NCBI GenBank assembly: GCA_905250025.1
Contig: CAJNOJ010000076.1
Coordinates: 124,001 to 188,000 of the forward strand
Direction: 5' to 3'
Origin: Adineta ricciae
Lineage: Eukaryota; Rotifera; Eurotatoria; Adinetida; Adinetidae
DNA: 64,000 nt
This document shows positions 23,501 to 33,525 of the stretch, piece after piece. The notes under the pieces were generated by a model, which made no database searches, was not told where the DNA came from, and saw only the letters and a program-made list of their open reading frames with translations. Both the position numbers and the translations under genes were made by a program. Position 1 is the stretch's first letter. The number at the start of each line of letters is the position of its first letter.

Positions 23501-25649
23501 TGTGTACACATCTATTTCATTAGAGAGAAAAGCTTTTTTGATTACTGTAAGATTCTGTTTTTCTAGTTCAATAGAATTTCTTTTGTGTTCGCTTCTTCTC
23601 TGGATGTACACATAAAAATCAAGGCAATGGAACAACTAGGTAGAGAAATCTTCCCTCTTTTATTACTTCGACATTGATGAATATGATGTTGAGGACTGAA
23701 GTTTCATTGTCGTCAATTAAGACTTTTATCGTCCATAGGGTTGGTTTTCTTTTTGGAAAAGCAGAAGAAAACGCTGAAATGTTAAGTAAACTATAACAAA
23801 GAAGAGAGAAAAATCCTTATTCACTTCCGTTGCTCATAAATTGATGTAAACAAGTAGTAGAAAAGCAGAAAAGAAGAAGAAGAAGAAGAAGAAGAAGAAC
23901 TGTTAGAAAGACAAAGCGAGAGCGCATGTCGAAGTAGACATCATACAATTCAAGTAAGGAAGCGAGGTAAGTACAACTTACTATAACACTTATCGAAAGT
24001 AAACTAGCTCGATTCTGATCTAGCAAATACTCGTATGAACTTTCTCGAACCAATCGTCATTTCCTAATAGTTCGTTCTCGTAATCGATCACATTCTGCTT
24101 CGCATCTGCTGATTTCATTATCAATCATGTGAACACACAAGAAAAAACATCGATAGAATAGTAGCAAAACAATTGTTAATGTTATACATGTAAAGACAAG
24201 GTTTCACATACGAAATTCAATCTATGTAAAGAATATTCTCATTATAAATTATATGCTTTTGTTGACTTCTTTCTCTCGTCTTATTTTACCTCACAGCTCG
24301 TTTTTCTTCGCATATCGTCACTTGTTTTTTGCTAGTAATAGTTCGTTTTTTAGACAAGTAAGGTGATCTCCTAGATTGATTTGTTACTTCACTTACAACG
24401 TTCTTTCCTTCTCTGCCAGATGAACCGTGAGGATATAGAAAACGACAGTATTTATAGTAAACTAATGGACAATAGCAATCGAAAACAATTCCTTTTATTG
24501 ACTGGAGTACTCATCAAAGATTTCCGCTTTCTTCTCTTTTCCAGTCATATCTAACCTATTGTAAAGCAAATCTGTCACTGTCAGACTTAAATACACATTA
24601 TATGATAAGAGTTCTCTTTAATAAATTAGATCATTTTACTCCGAAGTACACTAGAAGTAAATGCTTGTCATCAGCTGACAATTTCATAAATTCCTTTTGA
24701 AAAAAAATTGATTAGTACTTATACGACCAACTAACTTCTACCAGCGTGATTTGTCTTCCTGACAATGTTTCTGGATATGAGCATACTTTCGTGTATTTGT
24801 ATGAATACGTGCATAATATTGATTTTGTTTATTATTCCGACCGAAATGAAGTCTCGGCACCACACTGATGTTGTCAGTCAATAACAAAATCAGTTATATT
24901 AGAATGAAAGTTTCTCAATAGTAATGAGACTTACGTTATGTTCCTTTCTGTTTACGTTGTTTTATGATAATCCTATCAAGAAACCGCCGAAACGTAAGCA
25001 CGACAGAAATAATAGGGAGAACAGAGCAAAAGGAGGACAAATAATTTTCTTGTACTCCGCTTCTTCCGAAAATAATTCCTATTAGAAGTCTTTTTTTGAA
25101 CATACTCGACATTTAGCTGGCAACGATCGATCAATCATGTCAATAGACATGTTTGATGCTTGAATTAATTCCAGAAGAAAAAACACCAAATTTCCCTTTT
25201 TTCTCTCCCTTCAAGTCAAAGAAATTCCTATCATATTTCTTTCGAGTCCAACACATTTAAGTATCGTATAACGATAAGAGAATAAATATAATATTCATTC
25301 TCTTCATTGAAAGAACAGACCGTGTTAGATTTCTTCGTTTTCTTTTATTCATTATTGATGTATAAGTACAGACTCGAACAAGAATCTCTACGAAAACAGT
25401 TCAGTGACCTACTGCCTTCGTCATGCCTTGCCTTCCAGTTCGATCGAGGATGAGGGTGTTTGATCTGATGCGGAACGAAGTGCATTTGTTCTGCTTGATT
25501 ACTCGTGTAGTTTTTGACATTTGCATGAAATATATCTTTCAAGTCTCTATCAGATATCTCCACTTGACATCCCACGCTTCCGGTTAGAGCAACCAACACT
25601 TTCTGTTTTTCTGTTTCTTTTAGTAAAATACACTCGTCGATCATTCATT
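20538..25649. other. 5.1-kb gene-free region
   Basis: No exon chain, tRNA, rRNA or transposase-like frame was recognised on either strand. The longest frames (20686-21012, 25345-25644 on minus) lack domain features. A small (AAG)n microsatellite and a short hairpin at 21865-21883 are present. In such a compact genome this is long. It may hold regulatory DNA for the aminergic receptor downstream, a decayed mobile element or non-coding RNA, and sequence alone does not decide. Confidence 0.45.
23871..23899. repeat. (AAG)n microsatellite
   Basis: About nine perfect AAG/AGA units in an otherwise non-coding stretch. Confidence 0.85.
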
Positions 25650-27085
25650 ATGAATGACTACCATATTAATTATACCACAGTTGAGCAGACTCAAATTCCG
25701 ACACAAACGCCAAGAGAATTAGTTGTTGGAATCATTGTGAGTAAATATAGGCGTACAATTGGCCTCCAAATGTTCTTTCGACCTTTTTTAAAATGTAGTT
25801 CTATTCAATCATTATCTTATTAAGTATAATTGGAAATGTCATCGTTGTTGCCGCTATAAGTCGTGTCCAACGACTGCGTCACCCGACAAACTTCGTTCTC
25901 ATGTCACTTGCAATGGCTGATTTACTTGTCACAACAACAGTCATGATTCCCGGCTTTATCTATGAAATCAAACAACGATGGATTTTTGGACAAGTCTTTT
26001 GTAACGTCTGGGTAGCGAATGATATAACATTTTGTACAGCATCTATACTACATCTCGGTAAATGATGCGCACAATTCCTAGTTGAATTTACTTTGTCTGA
26101 CAAATTTCATTACATGATCTTTGATTTCAGTTGCTGTCAGCTTCGATCGATATGTAGCGATAGAAAATCCATTGAAATACAAACAGAAAATGACCAAACG
26201 AACAATTTTTATTATTATCGGTTGTATTTGGTTAATTAGCGTTCTTCTTTCCTACGGACCAGTTCTACTAGGTTTATATAGTGAAAAAACTGATGGTCAC
26301 CCTTCCGACTCGAGCGAATGTCGGATGCGACCAAATCGAATCTATTCGATTATATCGTCGTTCACGTCATTTTATATTCCACTTATAATTATTCTCTTTC
26401 TCTACGGACGAATCTTCATCACGGCCCGAAAACATTCACATGAACTACAAAAACTCGAAAGTATCATCAAACGCTTACACAGCGATGAAAAATTCGTTCT
26501 TGAAAGTGCAAAATGGAATCGAAATCTTAAAGCTATACGAACATTAGGTATCAACTTTCATGTAAATTGCATAGTTTCGACTTGTTTGTTTTCCAAAGGT
26601 ATTGTTGTCGGTGTATTCGTACTCTGTTGGTTACCATTTTTCATCATGTATCTCAGATTAGCTTATTGTGATTATACTTGCCTCAATGATTCTCTCGAAC
26701 GTTACATAACATGGATCGGTAGGTCGAGATTTGACTTGTATTTCGATTAATTATTGAGAACTCTTTTCAGGTTACGCGAACTCATTTTGTAATCCGATGA
26801 TTTATGCATTTTCAAATAAGTAAGTTCTTCCAATAAACTCGGAGAGAAGCTCCGTCTATCATAGTGAGAATGGAATGACAGTCATTCTAGAAAATTATTG
26901 ACATTTACTTTTCCGGTGCTATGCAAACAGTACGAGACACATGAAAGAAGAAAGAAAATTCAATTTCATCATCCAATGATATCATTCGTAGGTTATCGAA
27001 CTATAAACATTAAAACCATTCTAATTGAAAGATTAAACGAGAATATTGCGAAGTTATTTGGTAAATCAATTCCATGTGTGTAGTC

Positions 27086-27116
<31 letters not shown>

Positions 27117-27673
27117 TATTCTCGTTTCGTTTCCTGGATAATTCAGATAAACACGTCTCGATTCGCTAATTCAATCAGTCTATACAAAGGATTATTCTCC
27201 TATATTCATAAGTCTTTGTCAAATTCTTTAGAGACTTTCGAAATGCTTTCTTTGAAATACTCCATTACAACAATTGTCAATGTTGCACTCTATCATCCAG
27301 GAATAAAATGCGTACATCTATTAGTAAATCTACTCATTCAATGAATACAAAATTTACTCCTCAAGCACAATCACGACATGCAAGTATGACACCATATTTA
27401 ACGCATACACAACGAAATGGAAACCATATTTGTGATACGAAAATCGTCCCGAAAACCGTTCAAAAGCCAGCAGTCAGTCGAGAAGTTGATACCTACGAAC
27501 TGCAGACAATAGCGAATCAACTTTCGACGATGGAAGTGTTCAGAGAACTTGAATATTTGGTTTCCAACGAACTTCCATGTGAAGCGACCATCTCCGAAGT
27601 AAGCTCACTACTTTGCGATCGCGACGAATCAATCGATGAAGTTCCTGAAAAATCATGTCCAAAACCTTCTTGA
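25650..27673 (+). CDS. aminergic-type class A GPCR, about 457 aa
   Basis: The exons are 25650-25736, 25799-26057, 26131-26547, 26599-26718, 26771-26819 and 27232-27673. Class A hallmarks in order: TM1 with GNVIVV, TM2 LAMADLLV, a Cys before TM3 (FCNVW), and TM3 with the amine-contact Asp in ANDITFCTASILHL. Next are DRYVAI at the end of TM3, TM4 with Trp, an ECL2 Cys (SSECRM), TM5 FYIPLIIILFLYGRI, TM6 FVLCWLPFF and TM7 CNPMIYAFSN. The Asp and the CTASILHL context are typical of serotonin, dopamine, octopamine or tyramine receptors; which ligand is not decidable. The C-tail of about 145 aa is long, after a short amphipathic helix 8 (FRNAFFEIL) with a CQCC palmitoylation candidate. The last intron (412 nt) is unusually long and contains a GA repeat. 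Confidence 0.92.
27086..27117. repeat. (GA)n microsatellite in last GPCR intron
   Basis: About 15 GA units with one A interruption, between the TM7 exon and the C-tail exon. Confidence 0.8.
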
Positions 27674-28895
27674 TCGAAGTCTTCTCGATGTTTCCTCATT
27701 CCACTAGTCACCTTCATTATTCAGTTGTGTTTTTTTCTTCATTCGTTATACACAGATGTGCTTTCGATAACGGTGACTATATTGAAATTTTTGTCTATAT
27801 CATGTATACTATTTTCGGCAAAGGTTTGTCTATGGATAAGATTTGTGAAGCTTGTTTTTTTTCGAATCGGACTCTGTTTGTACTTTTTTAAAATTTTAAT
27901 GATTAATCCAAGCTGATCTTCTTTTTCGTTAATTTAACGACATTTGAATACTGATAAATTACTTTTCTCTTTTTGCAAATGATTTTCAGCTGATTTCAAA
28001 GATCTCATTGTCCTCATCATGAATTAAGATGTTAATTTTATTCTTTCGATTCGTATCTCGATCAATATTGATCGCATGGGGAATTTATTATTAGCACATG
28101 ACAGAATATAAATGACTCGACAAGTTTGTTTATTTGCAAGAAGTCATGTATAAACGAATGTTTTTGACGATATTAGCATGACTGAACAACTTTTACGCAT
28201 GATAAAAACGATCGTCAACATATGATGATTACTTTTTGAAAAAACTTTATTCTCAAATTGAACTATTTGTCAAGAGCGATCGTTATGTAGAGCATAACAT
28301 ACCAATTGATGTGAATATATACGCAGTTTCTTTTCAAGAAATGAACATCGTGACCGTTGTGTAGTTTATCATCTTCGAGTAGTTAAATTTCAAATATTCC
28401 TTTCAAAAAATTCCATGACAACCGTCTCTGCCCTCTCGATTTCTGCCTGTAAATACACATGACAAGTTTCTTTAGCAAAATCAGCGAAACCGGATATGTT
28501 CGATGAACTTATATATGCAACATACCAGATTTTCAAGGTTGATCGATACATGAGAAAACTGCTCATGATAGTAATCCATACAATGAAGGTTTTAGAGTAG
28601 AGAAAGAACACACATATATTATAGATGAAGTCTCCACCCAATGCATGACTAATGACAAGCACATAAGAAATCATCAGTATTCCACTCTTTCATCCTTCGC
28701 AGCAGGAAATCATGACAAATGATTTGATTGACATTACAACAGAAATGAAGTGAAAAGGAAAACGTCATCTTTTTTTGTATCAAAAAACAACAAGACATCG
28801 AGCATGCTCTATCCAAGCACTCGTGTCGACATCTTCATAGAGGGATTCACAATTAATGTGAATGTACAGCTATTTTTCTTATCAGAAATGACGAA
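27674..28895. other. intergenic 1.2 kb, no gene seen
   Basis: The only ATG-started frame of note is on the minus strand (28390-28674, 94 aa). It is hydrophobic and has no recognisable motif or partner exon. The region is probably the GPCR 3' UTR plus the promoter of the metallophosphoesterase gene. Confidence 0.4.
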
Positions 28896-29737
28896 ATGGA
28901 TTGTGCAAGATTTTCAACGATCATTTTGATCAAAATTATGGCCGGAAATAGCAACTCAGAAACAACGACACGTATCGTATGTATAAGTGATACTCATGCA
29001 CGCTATCACTTTGACCTTCCAGCCGGAGATATTCTTGTTCATGCTGGTGATTTCTCCATGACTGGTTATATAAGTGAAGTCGAAGGTTTTCTCGAATATC
29101 TAAAATCACTAACGAAATTTCGTTTAAAAATTATTATTGCGGGTAATCATGATTTAACATTGGAACCAGAGTTTTATCGACGAAAATGGAATCGGTGGCA
29201 TCCGGGTAGACAACAAGACGTCGAGTTGATCGGTCGTCTAATTCGTGATCCATCATTGGCGACTAACTATGGTATAATCTACTTAGAAAATCAAGAATTT
29301 GTTGATTCACAAACTGGATTGAAGTTTTACGGAAGGTGAAACAAAATTCGAAAGCTGTTTTTTAAATTGCTTTCTTTTTCTTTAGTCCATATCAACCGGA
29401 ATTTTGTGATTGGGCGTTTAATTTACCTGTAAATGGTCCGGAACTCAAACAAATGTGGGCAAAAATACCCGATGACGTCGATGTACTCATCACACATGGT
29501 CCACCAGCAAATATTCTCGATAAAACATACACAGGTCAATCTGCCGGTTGTTCTCATCTGCTTGCACGTGTGCAAAAAATTCGCCCACGTTTACATGTCT
29601 TCGGTCATATTCATGAAGCATATGGGCAGGAAGAACATGGTTCAACCATATTTGTCAATGCATCAACATGCAATTTACGTTATAAGCCAAATCAGCCACC
29701 CATTGTTGTTGATTTAGCAATCAAAAAGGCGAAGTGA
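28896..29737 (+). CDS. MPPED/UPF0046-type metallophosphoesterase, about 263 aa
   Basis: Two exons, 28896-29335 and 29386-29737, are joined across a 50-nt intron inside a Ser codon. The calcineurin-like metal-binding motifs are all present in order: DTH (VCISDTHARY), GD (VHAGDFSMTG), GNHD (IIAGNHDLTLE), H (VLITHGPPAN) and GHxH (VFGHIHEAYG). This is the dinuclear-metal phosphoesterase core of the MPPED1/MPPED2 group, which hydrolyse phosphodiesters; MPPED enzymes act on cyclic nucleotides in vitro. An alternative start at ATG 28938 (MAGNSNSE) would drop 14 residues and looks equally good. There is no signal peptide. The length fits the family. Confidence 0.9.
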
Positions 29738-30061
29738 AATGCAATTATTTGATTTTGAAGATATTTTCTCAAACATATACATATAATTCAGAATAAAAGA
29801 CACGAAAGAAATCAGTTATACAATATTGAAAGGATGATGCAGTCAAAATAGAATATGTAGAAGTAGATTAATATCAATTTCCTTGCACAGACAACAGTGA
29901 ACAAACAACATGAAAGAATAGAGGAAAAATCGAGAGCAAAAAACGGGAAGGGGATAAAAGCAAATCATTTCAGAAAAGGTTAATCATAATGATGGAATGA
30001 CAACAAGAGAAACAACTTTTTGTTTTCAGAAAAGTTCAAATGATTCTGCTCTTTATCTTAA

Positions 30062-31014
30062 TCATTGCCTATTAAGAATTGCACGAATAACTCGTTTCAT
30101 AGCTCGTTTGGTTACATCATCTGCATTCGATTTACCATCATCATCTTTGACTGACGATGCTGCTGTTGCAACAGAGGCATCAACGATAGTCGCAGCGGTT
30201 GTAGATGTTTTTTTTCGCGTTCCACGATGTTTATTTGGTAGTGCTTTTGAATCTCCACTTGAAATGCCCATTGAACCACCGGCCACTTTCACTGATAGAT
30301 CATTCACCGACGGTGCAGATGTTGTAACATCACCGGATGGAAGATCAGGAGTCACTGCTTTGACCTTTGAAGCAATCCACGCTAGAAGAAGAACAGACAA
30401 AGATGTACTTTTTCCTGTTTCGACGAAAAGATTCATTTGATAACGAATAAGGAAAGCAAGAAATGAGCATGCCAAGAAACATTTTTGGTAGGAAACACGA
30501 CAACTACAACAGATCATTACCTATCACCACAATGGTAAAAATAATGCCCACAACTCCCATAATAATCATCATCTAATAATTCTCACACGAAATTAGCTTT
30601 TCTGTATCTATTGTTGATGACAAAGCGGCAAAGAGCATCTCTTACCTTCATATTTTTCCACCAATATTTTCGTTTCAATTTACCAGCATGTTGTTCGAAT
30701 TGAGCTGCATTGTGTTGCAATTTATCTTGAAACGAAAACAATCGTATCGCATATTAACTCGACATTTTACATCGTAAGAAAACAATTACCAGCTCGGTCA
30801 TCAAGAAGCGACAAATTCTTGTCACGTTCTAACACCTTATCAACATTTTGTCGCATTATATCAACAACTTCGTCAACTTGAGCCTGTTGTTGAGCCAGAC
30901 GTTTCGACCCACCACCACCACCAGCAGTTGTCGGTGGAGCGCCAGGATTATTAGTTGTCCTACAGAAAAATAAGTTCGATTATTCGAATACTTCAACCGA
31001 ACGAATAGTTACAT
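30062..31014 (-). CDS. synaptobrevin/VAMP v-SNARE with long C-terminal tail, about 207 aa
   Basis: The exons are 31013-31014 (AT), 30790-30959, 30646-30725, 30521-30572 and 30062-30381. The start codon is split AT|G, with an in-frame stop upstream. A Pro/Gly-rich N-terminus precedes the R-SNARE motif ([19 protein letters not shown], the zero-layer Arg in VDIMR, then LLDDRA). The second SNARE half is [19 protein letters not shown], followed by the KYWWKNMK collar and the membrane anchor [17 protein letters not shown]. Canonical VAMPs end a few residues after the anchor; here the last exon adds about 100 residues rich in Ser/Thr/Asp and ending in a basic helix. Retaining the last intron would instead end the protein after GNDLL, the canonical form. 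It mediates vesicle fusion as a v-SNARE on secretory or synaptic vesicles. Confidence 0.85.
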
Positions 31015-31472
31015 GTTAGGTGAGAATTAAATTTGATCGATTAATAAATAACAAAAATCTAGAAAAAAGAAACGATCAATAAAAAAGATGAAGATGCCAA
31101 CATGCAAAATAAATCGAATCTTTCTTTTCTGTATAATTAAACGAGTTCATAACATAAATGAAAGTGCGCACGAAGGAATGAGAAGATCAATTTGAATGGA
31201 TGTGAACGTGAGAGAATGTTTTTAAAGCAATGAAAGAAGAGAATAAGAAAACGAACGTTAAGAAAAGAGGGAATATATATATAAATCTTTTGTTATTTAC
31301 GAAATGAAAAATGTTAGCAGACGAGAATCAATTCTTAACATGAAACATATAAATAGAAAATAATGTCCTTTGAAGATAGAGAATATCCTAGAAACAGAAA
31401 AGCAAACCAATCATTAATGAGGACGTTTTCAGTCAGACTTTACCAGCTCTGATAAAGTTAGTTTGTTCGTAG

Positions 31473-32482
31473 TTAACCTTTGTTGCTTTTAACGGATTGT
31501 GTAATAGCGACTAAATCAAACGTAATCATTAGATTTTTTTCTACTATGTTATGCAACTTCTTACCAACAATCACGATGATCAACACAATCTAAACAAGAA
31601 TACATCGATTTCGATATTATCTTTCGAGATGATCTTTTACTTACAATAACAATGATCAGAATAATCCACATCTAAATCGAAGAAAACAGATTATTTGAAT
31701 AGATATTCATTTTCATATGAAAAAAGAAGGACTAGCAGAGAGAGAGCGATGATCATCGACGAAAAATACCTTAATATTTTCTTTTAAATGCTTATTTTTC
31801 AATCGTTTCGCTGTATAGAAAATTTCTTCGGTGGCATCCAAGAGATCGTCTGAATAAGGAAGAAGATATCTTACTGAGCATCAATGTATCACACTGGAGT
31901 TCGTTTAGCCAAAGGCAAAAGATTCAGCTAGGAATCTGAGGTAAGAATGTGATTCCATGACTTACTTTGAGATTTTTCCACCAGTATTTACGCTTTAATT
32001 TACTAGCATTGGTTGTAAATTGCGATGCACCAGTTTGTAAAGCGTCTGAAAAGATGATTTTTTTTTTCAGCGAGAATCAAATTCAACATATCAGCAAAGC
32101 AGCACAAAGCAAAACGAATTCGAACTTACCAGCTCGATTTTCAAGCGTGGTTAATTTTGCATCACGTTCGAGGACTTTATCAAGATTATCTTTCATAACA
32201 TCAACGACCTATACACGACATGCATACATAAACAAAAACTACACATAACCGAGGACAAATCGAAACGAGTGGGGAAGACGTTTTCCGGGGCTTTGAATGT
32301 TCCGAACAAGCTAATCAATCGTGCAGAAACAAACCTGATTCACATCGGCTTGAAGATTATCAAACCGTTTTGTTGATTGATACTGTGTAGCGCGAGGTGG
32401 ATTTTCATACGAGGTGGCCCTATGAAAAGGCGATGAATAATAAGTAAAAGAGAGATGATTATTTCTTTGAAAGGACTAACAT
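31473..32482 (-). CDS. synaptobrevin/VAMP v-SNARE with mutually exclusive SNARE exons, about 111 aa
   Basis: The exons are 32481-32482 (AT of the start codon), 32335-32419, 32130-32208, then either 31966-32045 or 31770-31849. Two short anchor exons near 31680 and 31590 and a tail exon ending at 31473 complete the gene. The N-terminus is [13 protein letters not shown]. The first SNARE half contains [19 protein letters not shown]. The standard second half is [19 protein letters not shown] plus KYWWKNLK; the alternative is [18 protein letters not shown] plus NKHLKENIK. The anchor is MWIILIIVI then IVLIIVIV, and the tail [12 protein letters not shown] is short as in typical VAMPs. It is a tandem paralogue of the gene at 30062-31014, with the same intron positions and the same split ATG. 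Vesicle v-SNARE by family. Confidence 0.82.
31770..31849 (-). other. alternative, mutually exclusive SNARE exon (80 nt)
   Basis: It has the same length (80 nt), entry phase (G|AC) and exit phase (AAG|) as the exon at 31966-32045, and good splice sites. Including both exons shifts the frame and gives a stop, so only one can be used. The encoded 27 residues replace the Trp-Trp juxtamembrane collar (KYWWKN) with NKHLKEN. Confidence 0.65.
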
Positions 32483-32809
32483 CGTTTGATTCTCTTGATT
32501 CGAAGAAAATGGATAAATCTAGAAGAAAATAACACCACGTCAAATTAAATATCCGGAAAGCACAAGTAAAGACAACATCGCCATTTTGCTTCTCTTGTTC
32601 TATTTTCCTGCATAGAAGGAGAGTTTTTACCAGCTAGCGACAAACAGAACAGATATAGTCGAGAGAAAAAAGATTATTTGCTGGACTTGATAAAATGTTG
32701 ACCAATCAGCGAAAGAGAAATGACACAGGTACTGTGTTCGTTGCTCGGTAAAGAGAATCAATTGATTTGATCATTATATAATAAGTAAAGAGTGTTTCGG
32801 TGATTAGCA

Positions 32810-33422
32810 ATGTCTTCGATTAATCTTTCCGATGACTTATTAAACAATTTTGAAGATTCAATCAAATCTTTAGTGGCCTTTATACTTCAAGACCCATGTA
32901 CCGGTTCCAGTTCAGCTGTGGCATCTGGCTCATCCGCGGAACAAAACGTTGCTGCGGTGGAACAACATATGCGTCGAATTCATGAAGCTGCTAATGAAAT
33001 CGAATGTAATCTTTTTCAATTGAAAGCATTAGTCCATCGAGCGCTACCGGAAGAACAAATTCTTGAAAATATCAACGATTTACGAACAGCAATTGAACGA
33101 AAAGATACATTACTACGAGATTTTAATCAATATCTAAATGACGCAATTGCTGATTTCAGTGTGGAAAATACCGAAAGTCTCAATGGTTTACTTGATGAAT
33201 TGAGTCGAGGAACAACAACAGCATCATCTATTCTCGGAAATGTTGATCTTAATGACAATTTATCGCAAGGAACAACTACAACACAGTCTTGTAAGTTATT
33301 TTCAATAAGATTTGAAATTTCAACAATCTTTCTTGCCTTTAGCACTTCTTGGAACGGGTACATTACCAAATTCGACTACGTCAGATGCTTCTCAAGATTC
33401 ACTACGATCATTTTTACATTGA
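32810..33422 (+). CDS. MED28: Mediator complex subunit 28-like, about 186 aa
   Basis: Two exons (32810-33290 and 33343-33422) are joined by a 52-nt intron. The N-terminal helix LLNNFEDSIKSLVAFILQDP, a second helix (HMRRIHEAANEIECNLFQLK) and a third with NDLRTAIERKDTLLRDFNQYL follow the MED28 pattern, including the RKD-L signature. MED28 belongs to the Mediator head and links RNA polymerase II to activators in the nucleus. The Ser/Thr-rich C-terminal third is less conserved. It starts 328 nt upstream-divergent from the VAMP locus and is followed 103 nt later by HOOK on the same strand. Confidence 0.78.
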
Positions 33423-33525
33423 AAAAAAAACGATTTCTGTGTTATAAACTCCATTTCTTTTCTTATGAAACAAAAACGGTGAAAACATGAATTGATTTGT
33501 TCTAGATTATTGATCTAAATAAGTC

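Noticed and set aside
25345..25644. 99-residue minus-strand ATG frame overlapping the GPCR 5' end
   Set aside because: No partner exon, domain or membrane segment; it overlaps the plus-strand coding start and looks like chance.
28390..28674. 94-residue hydrophobic minus-strand frame
   Set aside because: Hydrophobicity follows from the AT-rich sequence; there is no signal peptide pattern, neighbour exon or family resemblance.
30062..30517. Separate 151-residue gene on the minus strand
   Set aside because: The 3' part is better explained as the last exon of the VAMP gene, joined in phase; the 5' part is its intron.
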